Assembly (NCBI GenBank): GCA_041581135.1
Contig: JBFGCM010000067.1
Span: 1 to 21,645, forward strand
DNA: 21,645 nucleotides
Direction: 5' to 3'
DNA from: JBFGCM01 sp041581135
GTDB lineage: Bacteria; Actinomycetota; Acidimicrobiia; Spongiisociales; UBA5794
Below the pieces are notes generated by a model. That model had not been told where the DNA came from, ran no database searches, and worked only from the letters and a program-made list of their open reading frames with translations. This document shows, piece by piece, positions 1 through 7,900 of the stretch. The position numbers and the translations under genes were made by a program. Numbering within the stretch: position 1 is the first letter of the stretch; the number at the start of each line of letters is the position of its first letter.

Positions 1-351
1 CCGTGGGCGATCGAGGACTGGGGCTTCGAGGCTGTCATCGCACCGTCGTTCGGCGACATCTTCCGCAGCAACTGCTACCAGATGGGCTTGCTCGCCGTCG
101 AGCTGAGCGAGCCCGAGGTCATCCAGCTCACCGAGATGGCGGAGAGCCAGCCTCGGGCCAAGGTGGCGATCGACCTCGAGGACCAGACGGTCACCGCCCC
201 GGGCTTCGAGGCCTCGTTCGAGATCGATCCCTTCGCCAAGCACAGCCTGCTCAACGGGCTCGACCCGATTGCGCTGACGCTGGAGCACGAAGCAGACATC
301 GACGGCTACGAGGCGGAGCGGCCCGGTTTCAAGCCGGCCCTTGCTGAGTAA
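1..351 (+). CDS. leuD: 3-isopropylmalate dehydratase small subunit, C-terminal part (cut by window edge)
   Basis: This is the 3' end of leuD, read in frame from base 1 and stopping at TAA 349-351. LeuD pairs with LeuC to isomerise 2-isopropylmalate to 3-isopropylmalate in cytoplasmic leucine biosynthesis. The visible 116 residues begin in the conserved stretch with APSFGDIFRSNCYQMGLL, which matches the swivel-domain core of the family (pattern APSFADIFxxNCxxNGLLP). The C-terminal part, with DPFAKHSLLNGLDPIALTL, matches the usual LeuD ending (LNGLDDIGLTL). The 5' half and presumably leuC lie to the left, outside the window. The next gene begins 7 bases after the stop on the same strand, so the two are probably cotranscribed. 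Identification is secure; completeness cannot be judged. Confidence 0.93.
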   Translation, partial: PWAIEDWGFEAVIAPSFGDIFRSNCYQMGLLAVELSEPEVIQLTEMAESQPRAKVAIDLEDQTVTAPGFEASFEIDPFAKHSLLNGLDPIALTLEHEADIDGYEAERPGFKPALAE

Positions 352-358
352 CGGAGTG

Positions 359-730
359 ATGGAACGCCCCACCCGGCGCGACCAGGCCATCGCCATCCTC
401 GCCGGTCGAGGTCAGCAGCTGGCCCGCACCATCCTGGGCCGCCGTCCGGTCTCGACCGACGACTACGCCGAGGCGCTCAACGCCGAGCGCATCGACCTCA
501 TCGCCGAGATCCCCGACCGCGATTCTCTCCTCAGGCTGGGTCGCAACCGGGTCGGCCCCGCCAACGGGCTCTACATCCTGGAGGAGGAGGACGGCTCGTT
601 TCGGGTCTACGCCCAGGAGCGAGGCGAGGCGATCGACGAGCGACGCGGACTCAGCTTCGACGAGGCCCGCAACGAGGTGATCGACCGCGTGATCCTGCTG
701 AGCGGCCTGCCCTACCAACCCGAGGGCTAG
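359..730 (+). CDS. Conserved-looking hypothetical protein downstream of leuD
   Basis: I do not recognise this 123-residue protein. I start it at ATG 359, seven bases after the leuD stop; a TTG at 341 in the same frame would add six residues and overlap leuD. An ACGGAG sequence at 351-356 could serve as a ribosome binding site but lies unusually close to the ATG, so the start is uncertain. The protein is charged and soluble, with no signal peptide or membrane segment. It has an arginine-rich N-terminus, a central DRDSLLRLGRNRVGPANGLY segment, and a GSFRVYAQERGEAI stretch that reads like beta strands, followed by a helical C-terminus. Codon use resembles its neighbours. Cotranscription with leuD is inferred from spacing. 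No function is proposed. Confidence 0.7.
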   Translation: MERPTRRDQAIAILAGRGQQLARTILGRRPVSTDDYAEALNAERIDLIAEIPDRDSLLRLGRNRVGPANGLYILEEEDGSFRVYAQERGEAIDERRGLSFDEARNEVIDRVILLSGLPYQPEG

Positions 731-805
731 CGGCCGGGAAGGCAGACGCCGGGCGCCGGACCCGAAGACCTCGGATTCCCCTGGGACCTCGCACGCTCGC
801 CGCGG

Positions 806-827
806 GAAGTCCGAAGTCCGAAGTCCG
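806..827. repeat. Heptamer tandem repeat, three AAGTCCG units
   Basis: Three perfect head-to-tail copies of AAGTCCG occupy 807-813, 814-820 and 821-827, with one more matching G before them. They lie in the 188-base gap between the convergent stops of the hypothetical gene (730) and the amidohydrolase (919). No coding sequence or terminator hairpin is evident here. Heptanucleotide tandem repeats in intergenic regions are known from some bacteria, notably the STRR repeats of cyanobacteria; kinship with those is not implied. Confidence 0.8.
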
Positions 828-870
828 CACCTGGGTTGCCGTCCTCTCGCCGTGACCGGCCGTTCGAGAC

Positions 871-905
871 GCCGGACGCCAGATGCCAGAAGCCAGATGC
901 CACAC
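871..905. repeat. Degenerate heptamer array, five GCCAGAT-like units
   Basis: Five consecutive 7-base units read GCCGGAC, GCCAGAT, GCCAGAA, GCCAGAT and GCCACAC. They share the GCC start and the same register, 43 bases after the AAGTCCG array in the same gap, and end 13 bases before the amidohydrolase stop codon. The two arrays have different sequences but the same 7-base period, which points to one amplification mechanism such as slippage. Confidence 0.75.
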
Positions 906-918
906 GCGGTCGGACGAG

Positions 919-2136
919 TCAGCTCTTGACCAGCTCGCCGGCTTTCCAGACGTGGGTGACGCGATCCGGATCACCCCACACGTCGAGGTCGGTCAGCGGA
1001 TCGGTGTCGAAGGCGATGACGTCGGCGTCGTAGCCCTCCACCAGCTGCCCCGATGCGGGCGCCTGCGGACCGATGGTCAGCGGGCCGTTGGCGGTCGCCG
1101 CCTCGACCGCCTGCAACGCGGTCATGCCGGCGTCGATGAGGTGCCGCACCTCCCGTCCATTGCGCCCGTACATGGCCCCGTGCACGAAGATGTCCGTGCC
1201 CATCGCAATGGTGACGCCCGCCGCGATCGCCGTCTTCATCGCCAGCTCGTGCTGAGCCGCGATCGCCGCCCCCTTGCGGTAGGCGTAGGCCGGGAGCACG
1301 TCCTCCATACCCAACAGCTCGTTGATGACGAACCGCGTCGGCACGAGTACCGCTCCCGTCTGCTTCATGAGCTCGGCGGCTTCGTCGTCCAGGTAGGACC
1401 CGTGCTCGATGGTCCACACCCCCGCCTCGAGCGCTGCCATGATGCCTGGCTTGCCGTGGCAGTGGGCGGCCACCACCCGCTCGGCGCGGGCGGCTTCCTC
1501 CACGATGGCCCGCAGCTCATCGCCCGAGAACTGCTGGTGGATGGGATGGTCGATCTCGCTCATCACCCCGCCGGACGCGCAGATCTTGATGACCTGGGCC
1601 CCGCGCCGCAGCTGCTTGCGCACGGCCTTGAGGCACTCGGGCACGCCGTCGCACAGCTCACCGAGCGACGCACCGGCGCGGTTGCCGCTGAGCACCCAGT
1701 CGAGGGGCATGCCATGCACATCGGTGTGGCCCCCCGTGGTGGACAGCACCGCCCCGGCGGAGTAGATGGTCGGGCCCGGGATCGATCCGCCGTCTACGAC
1801 GCGACCCAGGTAGATGCCCAGCCCGCCGACCTCACGCACGCTCGTGACCCCACCCTCCAGCGTACGGCGAATGTCGGCGGTGGCGCGACCGGCGCGAATC
1901 GGTGCCGGTTCTTTGAGCTCCGCCTCCAGGTCGGGCACCAGCATGCCGGTGAAATGGCCGTGGCACTCCCACATGCCGGGCATCACCGCCGGAACGGCAA
2001 CCACGGTGTCGGCATCGGGAGCACCGGCCCGGGGCCCGGCGTACGTGATGGTCGCCCCGTCCATGACGAGGGCCCCGGACGGCACCGGCTCGCCTTTCCC
2101 GGGAATGAGCAGATCTGCGTCGATACGTGTGGTCAT
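919..2136 (-). CDS. Metal-dependent amidohydrolase (imidazolonepropionase / Xaa-Pro dipeptidase-like)
   Basis: A 405-residue cytoplasmic enzyme of the amidohydrolase superfamily, in which one or two divalent metals activate water to hydrolyse amide or ester bonds. The binuclear-site ligands are visible: H59-G60-H61 after strand 1 (MWECHGHFTG), a probable carboxylated lysine K184 (QVIKICASGG), histidines in VVAAHCHGKPG (225/227) and IEHGSY (H245), and D315 in AMGTDIF. This layout is typical of the clade holding imidazolonepropionase-like proteins and bacterial Zn-dependent Xaa-Pro or Xaa-Arg carboxydipeptidases; substrate cannot be chosen from sequence. I start at ATG 2134-2136 (MTTRIDADLLIPGKG); the 67 extra upstream codons are arginine-rich and overlap the divergent gene. 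No clear ribosome site precedes the ATG, but TAGCGT on the minus strand (2145-2150) could be a -10 giving a nearly leaderless message. No hut genes are adjacent. Confidence 0.88.
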   Translation of the reverse strand: MTTRIDADLLIPGKGEPVPSGALVMDGATITYAGPRAGAPDADTVVAVPAVMPGMWECHGHFTGMLVPDLEAELKEPAPIRAGRATADIRRTLEGGVTSVREVGGLGIYLGRVVDGGSIPGPTIYSAGAVLSTTGGHTDVHGMPLDWVLSGNRAGASLGELCDGVPECLKAVRKQLRRGAQVIKICASGGVMSEIDHPIHQQFSGDELRAIVEEAARAERVVAAHCHGKPGIMAALEAGVWTIEHGSYLDDEAAELMKQTGAVLVPTRFVINELLGMEDVLPAYAYRKGAAIAAQHELAMKTAIAAGVTIAMGTDIFVHGAMYGRNGREVRHLIDAGMTALQAVEAATANGPLTIGPQAPASGQLVEGYDADVIAFDTDPLTDLDVWGDPDRVTHVWKAGELVKS

Positions 2137-2231
2137 GGCGATGGACGCTAGCCGGCGCGGGTTGGCCGAGCCGGGATGACGACGGCCACGGGGCGCCGCA
2201 ATGCCGCAGGTCTGCCAGACTCCATCCACCG

Positions 2232-3695
2232 ATGCGCCCCGCCGCCGCCACCACGCTCGTCTTCTTCGCCTCCGCCTCGGTGCTGGTCTTGGAGATCCTC
2301 GCCGGGCGGCTCGTCGCGCCGTACGTCGGGGTGTCACTCGAGACCTTCACCGGCATCATCGGCGTGGTGCTGGCCGGCATCTCGGTGGGCTCCTGGCTGG
2401 GGGGCCGTGCCGCCGACATCTACGACCCGGCCAAGCTCCTCGGTCCGATCCTCGTGGCGGGCGGCGCAACGGCGATCGCCGCACCCTTCCTGGTCGACCT
2501 CATCGGAACCGCAGTGGGCACCGGTCCGGGAGGCATCGTGGTGCTCGCCACCGTCGGGTTCTTCGTGCCGGCCGCGATCCTCTCGGCGGTGACTCCCACG
2601 GTGGTGAAGCTCACCCTGTCGGATCTCGGCAAGACCGGATCGGTGGTGGGGCGGTTCTCGGCGATCGCCACCGCCGGCGCCATCTTCGGCACCTTCTTCA
2701 CCGGCTTCGTGCTCATCGCCTCGGTACCGACCCGGCCCCTGGTCTGGGTCGTCGGTACGGCGCTGGCGGCCTGGGGGCTGGGGCTCTCGTCGCGGCTCGG
2801 GTCATGGCTGGGCAGGACGGCCATCGTCGCCATCCTCGCCGGCGCCGGGATGGCGGCAGCCGGATCGGCAGTGCTGGGATGGCCGTGCGACCTGGAGAGC
2901 GCGTACTCGTGCGCCCGGGTGGTGCCCGATGCCGACGATCCCACCCGGCGGCTGCTCTTGCTCGACACGGTGCGGCACTCGTTCGTCGACACCGACGACC
3001 CGACGTATCTGGAGTTCCGTTACATCAACATGCTCGCCGCCGTCGCCGAGGCGATCGCCCCGGAGCCCGCACCACTCGACGTGCTGTACATCGGTGGCGG
3101 CGGGTTCACGCTGCCCCGGTATGTGCAGGTGACGCGTCCCGGCTCGACGGCCGTTGTCCTCGAGATCGACCCCGCCCTCGTTGCGCTCAACGAGAACGAG
3201 CTGGGACTGGTGCTCGACGCCGACCTGGTGTCGGTCGACGGCGACGCCCGGATCACGCTCGTCGACCAGCCGGAAGCGGCATACGACTACGTGGTGGGTG
3301 ACGCCTACTCCGGGCTCTCGGTGCCCTGGCATCTCACCACCGTCGAGTACCTCACCGAGGTCGAGCGAAGGCTCCGGCCCGGCGGCACCTTCGCCATGAA
3401 CGTGCTCGACGGGGTCGCCACGCGCTACCTGCGGTCGCAATTGGCGACGGTGCAGGAGGTGTTCACCAACGTGGCGCTCATCGCCCTCCCGGAGCAGATC
3501 GCCGGCGAGCGCGGCGGCAACTTCGTGCTCATCGGCTCGAACGGCCCCATCGCCACCGACGTGGTGCTCGCCGACATGGCAGACCGCGGCTACCAGATGG
3601 TCGCCGTCACCGGGTCCGAGCTGGACGAGCTGGTGGATGGTGCGACCGTGCTCCGGGACGACTTCGCCCCGGTGGACCAGCTGCTGACCCGGTGA
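2232..3695 (+). CDS. Membrane-anchored spermidine-synthase-like protein (fused type)
   Basis: This 487-residue protein joins about seven hydrophobic helices (roughly residues 5-27, 37-58, 68-90, 98-119, 137-163, 167-183 and 193-213) to a C-terminal Rossmann domain of the spermidine-synthase family. The domain shows the glycine-rich nucleotide loop VLYIGGGG (about 284-291), the acidic end of strand 2 in VVLEIDP (E311), and YDYVVGDAYSGLSVPWHLTT, with D357 near where the catalytic aspartate sits in polyamine synthases. The usual DSSDP-type motif is not intact, so true aminopropyl transfer is doubtful; many fused members have unknown reactions. I chose ATG 2232 because it begins directly before the first helix; no strong ribosome site is visible. 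It diverges from the amidohydrolase across 95 bases and is followed 61 bases later by galT on the same strand. Confidence 0.85.
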   Translation: MRPAAATTLVFFASASVLVLEILAGRLVAPYVGVSLETFTGIIGVVLAGISVGSWLGGRAADIYDPAKLLGPILVAGGATAIAAPFLVDLIGTAVGTGPGGIVVLATVGFFVPAAILSAVTPTVVKLTLSDLGKTGSVVGRFSAIATAGAIFGTFFTGFVLIASVPTRPLVWVVGTALAAWGLGLSSRLGSWLGRTAIVAILAGAGMAAAGSAVLGWPCDLESAYSCARVVPDADDPTRRLLLLDTVRHSFVDTDDPTYLEFRYINMLAAVAEAIAPEPAPLDVLYIGGGGFTLPRYVQVTRPGSTAVVLEIDPALVALNENELGLVLDADLVSVDGDARITLVDQPEAAYDYVVGDAYSGLSVPWHLTTVEYLTEVERRLRPGGTFAMNVLDGVATRYLRSQLATVQEVFTNVALIALPEQIAGERGGNFVLIGSNGPIATDVVLADMADRGYQMVAVTGSELDELVDGATVLRDDFAPVDQLLTR

Positions 3696-3756
3696 CCGGG
3701 TTCGCCTTGCCAGCACCCGGAGGCGATACTCGCTCGATGCGGCACGAGGCGCGCAG

Positions 3757-4755
3757 ATGACACCGGACCAACCCCACCGGCGACGCAACGCGCTCACCGG
3801 CGACTGGGTGCTGGTGTCGGCGGGACGAACCAATCGACCGTGGCAGGGTGCCGAGGAGTCCGGCCGCCGCAACGATCGCCCCCAATACGACTCGTCCTGC
3901 TACCTGTGTCCGGGCAACGAGCGTGCCGGCGGCGCCGCCAACCCGGCCTACGCCGGCACCTACGTGTTCACCAACGACTATCCGGCGCTGCGCCCCGATG
4001 GTGGGACCGACGCGGCCGGCGACGACCTCTTTCGATGGCACAACCAGGCAGGAACCTGCCGGGTGGTGTGCTTCTCCCCGCGTCACGATCTCGACCTGGG
4101 CCGGATGGACACAGCCGCAGTGCGCGCCGTCATCGACGAGTGGGCGACCCAGACCACCGAGCTGGGCACCGAGTACGCGTGGGTCCAGGTGTTCGAGAAC
4201 CGCGGCGCGCAGATGGGAGCCTCCAACCCACACCCCCACGGGCAGATCTGGGCGACGTCTGGGCTGTCCGGCGAACCGGCCAAGGAGCTGGCGGCCCAGG
4301 CCGAGTACGCCGCTTCCCACGGCCGATCGCTACTGGCCGACTACCTGGAACGTGAGCTCGCCGACGGCACCCGGGTGGTGCTCGCCGATGATCACTGGGC
4401 CGTGGTGGTGCCGTACTGGGCGGTGTGGCCGTTCGAGACACTGCTGCTTCCTCGCCGCCCCGCTGAGCGACTTGCCGATCTGGATGCGACCCGGCGCGAT
4501 GCGCTGGCGGCCACCATGCGCGCGCTCGTCGCCACCTACGACCGGGTGTTCGATGCTCCGTTCCCGTACTCGATGGGCTGGCACCAGGCCCCGTTCCACA
4601 CCGCGGTGGACGACTGGTGGCTCCACGCCCACTACTACCCGCCGCTGTTGCGTTCCGCGACCGTCCGCAAGTTCATGGTCGGCTATGAGCTGCTCGCCGA
4701 ACCACAACGTGACATCACCGCCGAGGAGGCCGCGGCGCGGCTGCGCTCAGTCTGA
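3757..4755 (+). CDS. galT: Galactose-1-phosphate uridylyltransferase
   Basis: GalT exchanges galactose-1-phosphate with UDP-glucose to give glucose-1-phosphate and UDP-galactose, the middle step of the cytoplasmic Leloir pathway. The 332-residue product shows family signatures: RRNALTGDWVLVS near the N-terminus, the CYLC metal-ligand pair (C48, C51), VFTNDYPAL, and the HPHGQ active site at 159-163, where H161 corresponds to the nucleophile that becomes uridylylated. A GWHQAPF segment follows in the C-terminal half. The length is close to the E. coli enzyme (about 348 residues). The ATG is preceded by GAGG at 3745-3748, eight bases upstream. The 3' end overlaps the convergent alpha-galactosidase by nine bases, linking galactose release to galactose metabolism by position. 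galK and galE are not in the window. Confidence 0.95.
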   Translation: MTPDQPHRRRNALTGDWVLVSAGRTNRPWQGAEESGRRNDRPQYDSSCYLCPGNERAGGAANPAYAGTYVFTNDYPALRPDGGTDAAGDDLFRWHNQAGTCRVVCFSPRHDLDLGRMDTAAVRAVIDEWATQTTELGTEYAWVQVFENRGAQMGASNPHPHGQIWATSGLSGEPAKELAAQAEYAASHGRSLLADYLERELADGTRVVLADDHWAVVVPYWAVWPFETLLLPRRPAERLADLDATRRDALAATMRALVATYDRVFDAPFPYSMGWHQAPFHTAVDDWWLHAHYYPPLLRSATVRKFMVGYELLAEPQRDITAEEAAARLRSV

Positions 4756-6222
4756 GGGAGCGTCGAGGGTGGCCCGCCGGAAGTCGACCTCTCGACCATC
4801 GACCTTGAAGCGGTAACGATCGAGGCGCTCCACATCGCCCGGCGCCGCCAGCCAGGCCGCCAGCCGCTCCCGCTCTTCGGGATCGAGCCAGTGTGGCGGA
4901 TCCGACGTGGCGAGGAACCCGCACACGTGGCACAGGTCCTGCAGCATCGCTCGCTGGCCAGGGTCCATGAGGTTGTAGCGGGTGCGGAAGTACGCCACAT
5001 CGGGGTCGACCGCGATGACGTCGTTCAGCCACAGCCGGTTGAGCGACGTCGAGATCGCGTAGCGCGTCGAGGGGTACGAGTAATCGTGCACATGGGCGGC
5101 GTTGAGATCGTTCTCCCAGAACGGGGCCACGTCGGGACCCACCCGCATGCCGTTGAACACGCCGACGGACGGGATGATCGGCGAACCGCACGCCAGGAGG
5201 TACACATCGTCGCCCGCAACCTCCCGAATCAGCTCGATGCCGGAGCGGTACACCTCCTCTCGGTTGCCCGGTCCATGCCGGTCCCCCGGGATGGCGGCGG
5301 CAAAGATGAAGTCCAACTTGAGGTAGGTGTATCCCCATGACACTGCGCCGCGGATGATCCCGGCCACGTGGGTCCGCGCCTCGGGATGGGTCATGTCGAG
5401 GGCGTAGTACGGGCCGTCCCAGTTGTACCCGGCCGGCACCGGCTCGCCGTCGCGGGAGACGAACCACTCGAGCTGATCGCGGAAGACCGCCGATCGCTCG
5501 TGGGCGATGAACGGGGCGATCCACAGACCGGGACGGAAGCCGGCGGCGTGGATGGACTCGGCCACCGTTGCCATGCCGCTGGGGAAGTCGTCGTTCGACT
5601 GCCAGTCCCCGATCTCTACCTGCCAGCCGTCGTCGATCTGGAACACATCGAATCCGAGTCCGGCGGCGCCTTCGAGGCAGCGCCTGACCTCGGCCTCCGT
5701 GATGCCCGTGTAGTAGCTGTACCAGGAGCACCACACCCCACCCGGGTCTTGGCGCACATTGCCCAGGCGCTCACCCAAGGCGGCGGCGTACGCGGACAGC
5801 GTTTCCTCCGCGGGTCCATGGGCGATGAACCAGTCGACTGGGCCCGCCGCCGTACCGCCCAGTGTGGTCGGAGTGCCTTCGACCACGGCGTCGAAGCCGA
5901 GGGCTCCCAACACGAGGGCGTGGCCGTCGGGGCCGGCGATGGCTCCCACCCCGTTGCCGGCATGGCCGGTGCGCTCAGACAGGGCGGGGTCGTCGGCCTG
6001 GAGGCGCCGGTACGGCACGGCGATCGTGACCGGCGGCGCCGCCACGTCGGCCCAGTGCGCCAAGCTCCACGAGTGCCACCCGTGCCGGTAGAACCGGGCC
6101 GACTGCACCGGATGCGTCAGCTCCACCCGATCGCCGTTGACCAGCCACCAATCGCCCTGGGACACCGGATCGGAGCCCACCGTCACCTTCACGTGCAATG
6201 CCCCGAAGTCGATCTCAGCCAT
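4747..6222 (-). CDS. Alpha-galactosidase, GH36 type
   Basis: A 491-residue glycoside hydrolase expected to cleave terminal alpha-galactosyl residues from substrates such as melibiose or raffinose-type sugars. Signatures of GH36 (clan GH-D) are clear: WCSWYSYYTGITE (164-176), FQIDDGWQ (194-201), GLWIAPF, the nucleophile D304 in YLKLDF, and GMRVGPDVAPFW, where D364 is the likely acid/base. From memory, the Thermotoga maritima GH36 enzyme has its catalytic aspartates 60 residues apart, the same spacing as here. It is shorter than the roughly 700-residue subgroups. There is no signal peptide, so it should act in the cytoplasm on imported sugar. The ATG at 6220-6222 follows a GGGAGG ribosome site and lies inside the 3' end of the preceding gene (8-base overlap), suggesting translational coupling. 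Confidence 0.92.
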   Translation of the reverse strand: MAEIDFGALHVKVTVGSDPVSQGDWWLVNGDRVELTHPVQSARFYRHGWHSWSLAHWADVAAPPVTIAVPYRRLQADDPALSERTGHAGNGVGAIAGPDGHALVLGALGFDAVVEGTPTTLGGTAAGPVDWFIAHGPAEETLSAYAAALGERLGNVRQDPGGVWCSWYSYYTGITEAEVRRCLEGAAGLGFDVFQIDDGWQVEIGDWQSNDDFPSGMATVAESIHAAGFRPGLWIAPFIAHERSAVFRDQLEWFVSRDGEPVPAGYNWDGPYYALDMTHPEARTHVAGIIRGAVSWGYTYLKLDFIFAAAIPGDRHGPGNREEVYRSGIELIREVAGDDVYLLACGSPIIPSVGVFNGMRVGPDVAPFWENDLNAAHVHDYSYPSTRYAISTSLNRLWLNDVIAVDPDVAYFRTRYNLMDPGQRAMLQDLCHVCGFLATSDPPHWLDPEERERLAAWLAAPGDVERLDRYRFKVDGREVDFRRATLDAPSD

Positions 6223-7840
6223 CGGTTCCTCCCTCAGTTCGCGTCACCACGACCCGGTTGCCGGTGGGAACCGGAACCGCTTCCGACACCGCGCCGTCGG
6301 GCCATCGCACCGACACGGTCACCTCATCGGCATCGCCGACTCCTACGTGCACCACGTCCGGCCCACCGGACAGGTAGCCCCGTGCCCCATCGACGATGCG
6401 GCTGTGCGTCACGCCGTCGGCCTCGACTCGCACCACGCTGCCGAGGCCGGCCGGGTTCTGGGTGCCGGCCCACTCGAGCAGCACGCTCACCGACGTGCCG
6501 CCACACACCCGATTCTCGAACACACGGGACGGTGCATTGAGGTTGTTCACGACGATGTCAAGGTCGCCGTCGTCGTCGAGATCAGCCATGGCCAGTCCGC
6601 GCCCGCCCGCCGTGTCACCCAGGCCCCACTCAGGGGCCGGTTCCATGGCGGTGCCGTCGATGTTGCGAAACGCCTGATTCGGCTCCACCAGCTCGGCCCC
6701 GTCGATGTGGCCGAACAGGTTCTCCGCTTCCATGCCGTTGACCACGTAGAGGTCAAGCAGCCCGTCGTTGTCGAAGTCCCCGAACACGCCGGCCCAGCTC
6801 CAGCCAGTGGCCGCCACGCCGAGCGCCGGTGCTGCGTTCCGGAATCCATCGCTACCGGCCACCTGAAGCACGTTCTCCATCTGTTGCACGGTATCCGGCA
6901 CCGGCATCGCCTCCATGTCCTCCATCACTCGTTCCCATGCCACCCTGGTCTCGGCGTCGTCCGACATCGGGTGCATGTCGGTCGCCAGCAGATCGAAGTC
7001 GCCGTCGTTGTCGAGGTCGCCGGCATCGAGGCTCATCGTCGAGAAGCTCGTCGCTGCGAACGGCTCGGCTGCCTCCCAGCCGTCTTCGGTCTGGAGCCAC
7101 ACCCCGTCGGGGGTCGCCAAATCGTTGCCCGCGATGACGTCCCACGCGCCGTCGTCGTCGACGTCGTGGATGCGGACCGCCAGCGCCTGGGCGAGGTCGG
7201 TGAGCCGCTCCTCGCGATAGGCATCGCCGGCACGCTTCAGCACGACCACACCCGACTTGCCACCCAACACCGAGGAGAAGTCGCGGTGCTGAGTGAGTTC
7301 AGCGTTGTAGGAGCCGGCGACGAGATCGACGTCCCCGTCACCGTCCAGGTCTCCCCACGCCAGTGAGTAGGCAACGGCCTCGACGCCCGGCAGCGGTTCC
7401 CGGGTGAACGCTCCGTTTCGGTTGCGCATGAGCACCGGCACGCCCAGCCCGGTCGAGAGCACGACATCCGTCCAGCCGTCGCCGTCGACATCCACCGGCG
7501 CCACCTGGCGGAAGCGACCCACCACTAGAGACGCCCGACGAAACTCGAATCCGCCCTCGTTCCACATCATGGTGGTCTCTCCACTCAGGTTGGCCAGCAC
7601 GATGTCGATGTCACCGTCTCGATCGAAGTCAGCGACCCCGACGCCGGAGCCGGTGCCGTCGAACTGGGTGGTCGTCGCCCGGCCACCCGTGGTGACATGG
7701 TCGAGGTCATGAGGCACGAAGCGGCTCTCGCACGTCGCCACCCCCGAATAGGGGCTGATGACGGCTTCCGCGGTCGCGTCGCTCCCCTCACCGCACGCCG
7801 CAGCGATGAGCAACACGATGACGATCACAACCCAGCGCAT
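6215..7840 (-). CDS. FG-GAP/VCBS-repeat lipoprotein with C-terminal ASPIC/UnbV domain
   Basis: The 541-residue protein begins with a lipoprotein signal (MRWVVIVIVLLIAAAC, lipid-attachment Cys16) and should sit on the outer face of the membrane. It carries seven aspartate-rich loops of the D-x-D-x-D-G type, with starts near residues 71, 117, 165, 226, 275, 355 and 420 (for example ADFDRDGDID, WGDLDGDGDVDL, FGDFDNDGLLDL), fitting a seven-bladed, calcium-binding beta-propeller. The last 90 residues (RGYLSGGPDVVHVGVG ... VSVRWPDG) match the ASPIC/UnbV domain. I start at ATG 7840; an upstream in-frame start lies inside a terminator-like hairpin. Its stop overlaps the alpha-galactosidase start by 8 bases, so it belongs to the sugar operon. 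Binding of a sugar or polymer at the cell surface is inferred, not shown. Confidence 0.88.
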   Translation of the reverse strand: MRWVVIVIVLLIAAACGEGSDATAEAVISPYSGVATCESRFVPHDLDHVTTGGRATTTQFDGTGSGVGVADFDRDGDIDIVLANLSGETTMMWNEGGFEFRRASLVVGRFRQVAPVDVDGDGWTDVVLSTGLGVPVLMRNRNGAFTREPLPGVEAVAYSLAWGDLDGDGDVDLVAGSYNAELTQHRDFSSVLGGKSGVVVLKRAGDAYREERLTDLAQALAVRIHDVDDDGAWDVIAGNDLATPDGVWLQTEDGWEAAEPFAATSFSTMSLDAGDLDNDGDFDLLATDMHPMSDDAETRVAWERVMEDMEAMPVPDTVQQMENVLQVAGSDGFRNAAPALGVAATGWSWAGVFGDFDNDGLLDLYVVNGMEAENLFGHIDGAELVEPNQAFRNIDGTAMEPAPEWGLGDTAGGRGLAMADLDDDGDLDIVVNNLNAPSRVFENRVCGGTSVSVLLEWAGTQNPAGLGSVVRVEADGVTHSRIVDGARGYLSGGPDVVHVGVGDADEVTVSVRWPDGAVSEAVPVPTGNRVVVTRTEGGTDG

Positions 7841-7858
7841 GCGCCAGCCCACGGAGAT

Positions 7859-7888
7859 GGGCTGCCCGGAGGTTCCTCCGGGCAGCCC
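7859..7888 (-). terminator. Perfect 14-bp hairpin after the substrate-binding protein gene
   Basis: GGGCTGCCCGGAGG (7859-7872) and its exact reverse complement (7875-7888) are separated by two bases, so the folded form has about 12 pairs and a small loop. The hairpin starts 12 bases past the stop of the binding-protein gene in the minus direction, and 18 bases before the lipoprotein start. No T-run follows. It may be a partial terminator or a 3' mRNA stabiliser that raises binding-protein output over the downstream genes. Confidence 0.75.
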
Positions 7889-7900
7889 TGTCTCCATCGA

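Noticed and set aside
883..2151. Long plus-strand open frame (422 codons) opposite the amidohydrolase
   Set aside because: It is a shadow frame in GC-rich DNA: histidine- and arginine-rich, no recognisable domain, while the minus strand encodes clear amidohydrolase motifs.
3687..3701. ACCCGG/CCGGGT hairpin with the TGA stop as its loop
   Set aside because: Only six pairs with a three-base loop and no T-run; too weak to call a terminator before galT.
2802..3872. Minus-strand frame of 356 codons opposite the spermidine-synthase-like gene
   Set aside because: Shadow of the plus-strand Rossmann domain; spans the gap into galT and has no family features.
5368..7366. Long plus-strand open frames opposite the alpha-galactosidase and the lipoprotein
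   Set aside because: Low-complexity H/R/V/G composition without motifs; the minus strand carries convincing GH36 and FG-GAP signatures over the same bases.
7841..7897. Upstream in-frame ATG adding 19 residues to the propeller lipoprotein
   Set aside because: Those codons run through the 14-bp hairpin and would place polar residues before the lipoprotein signal.
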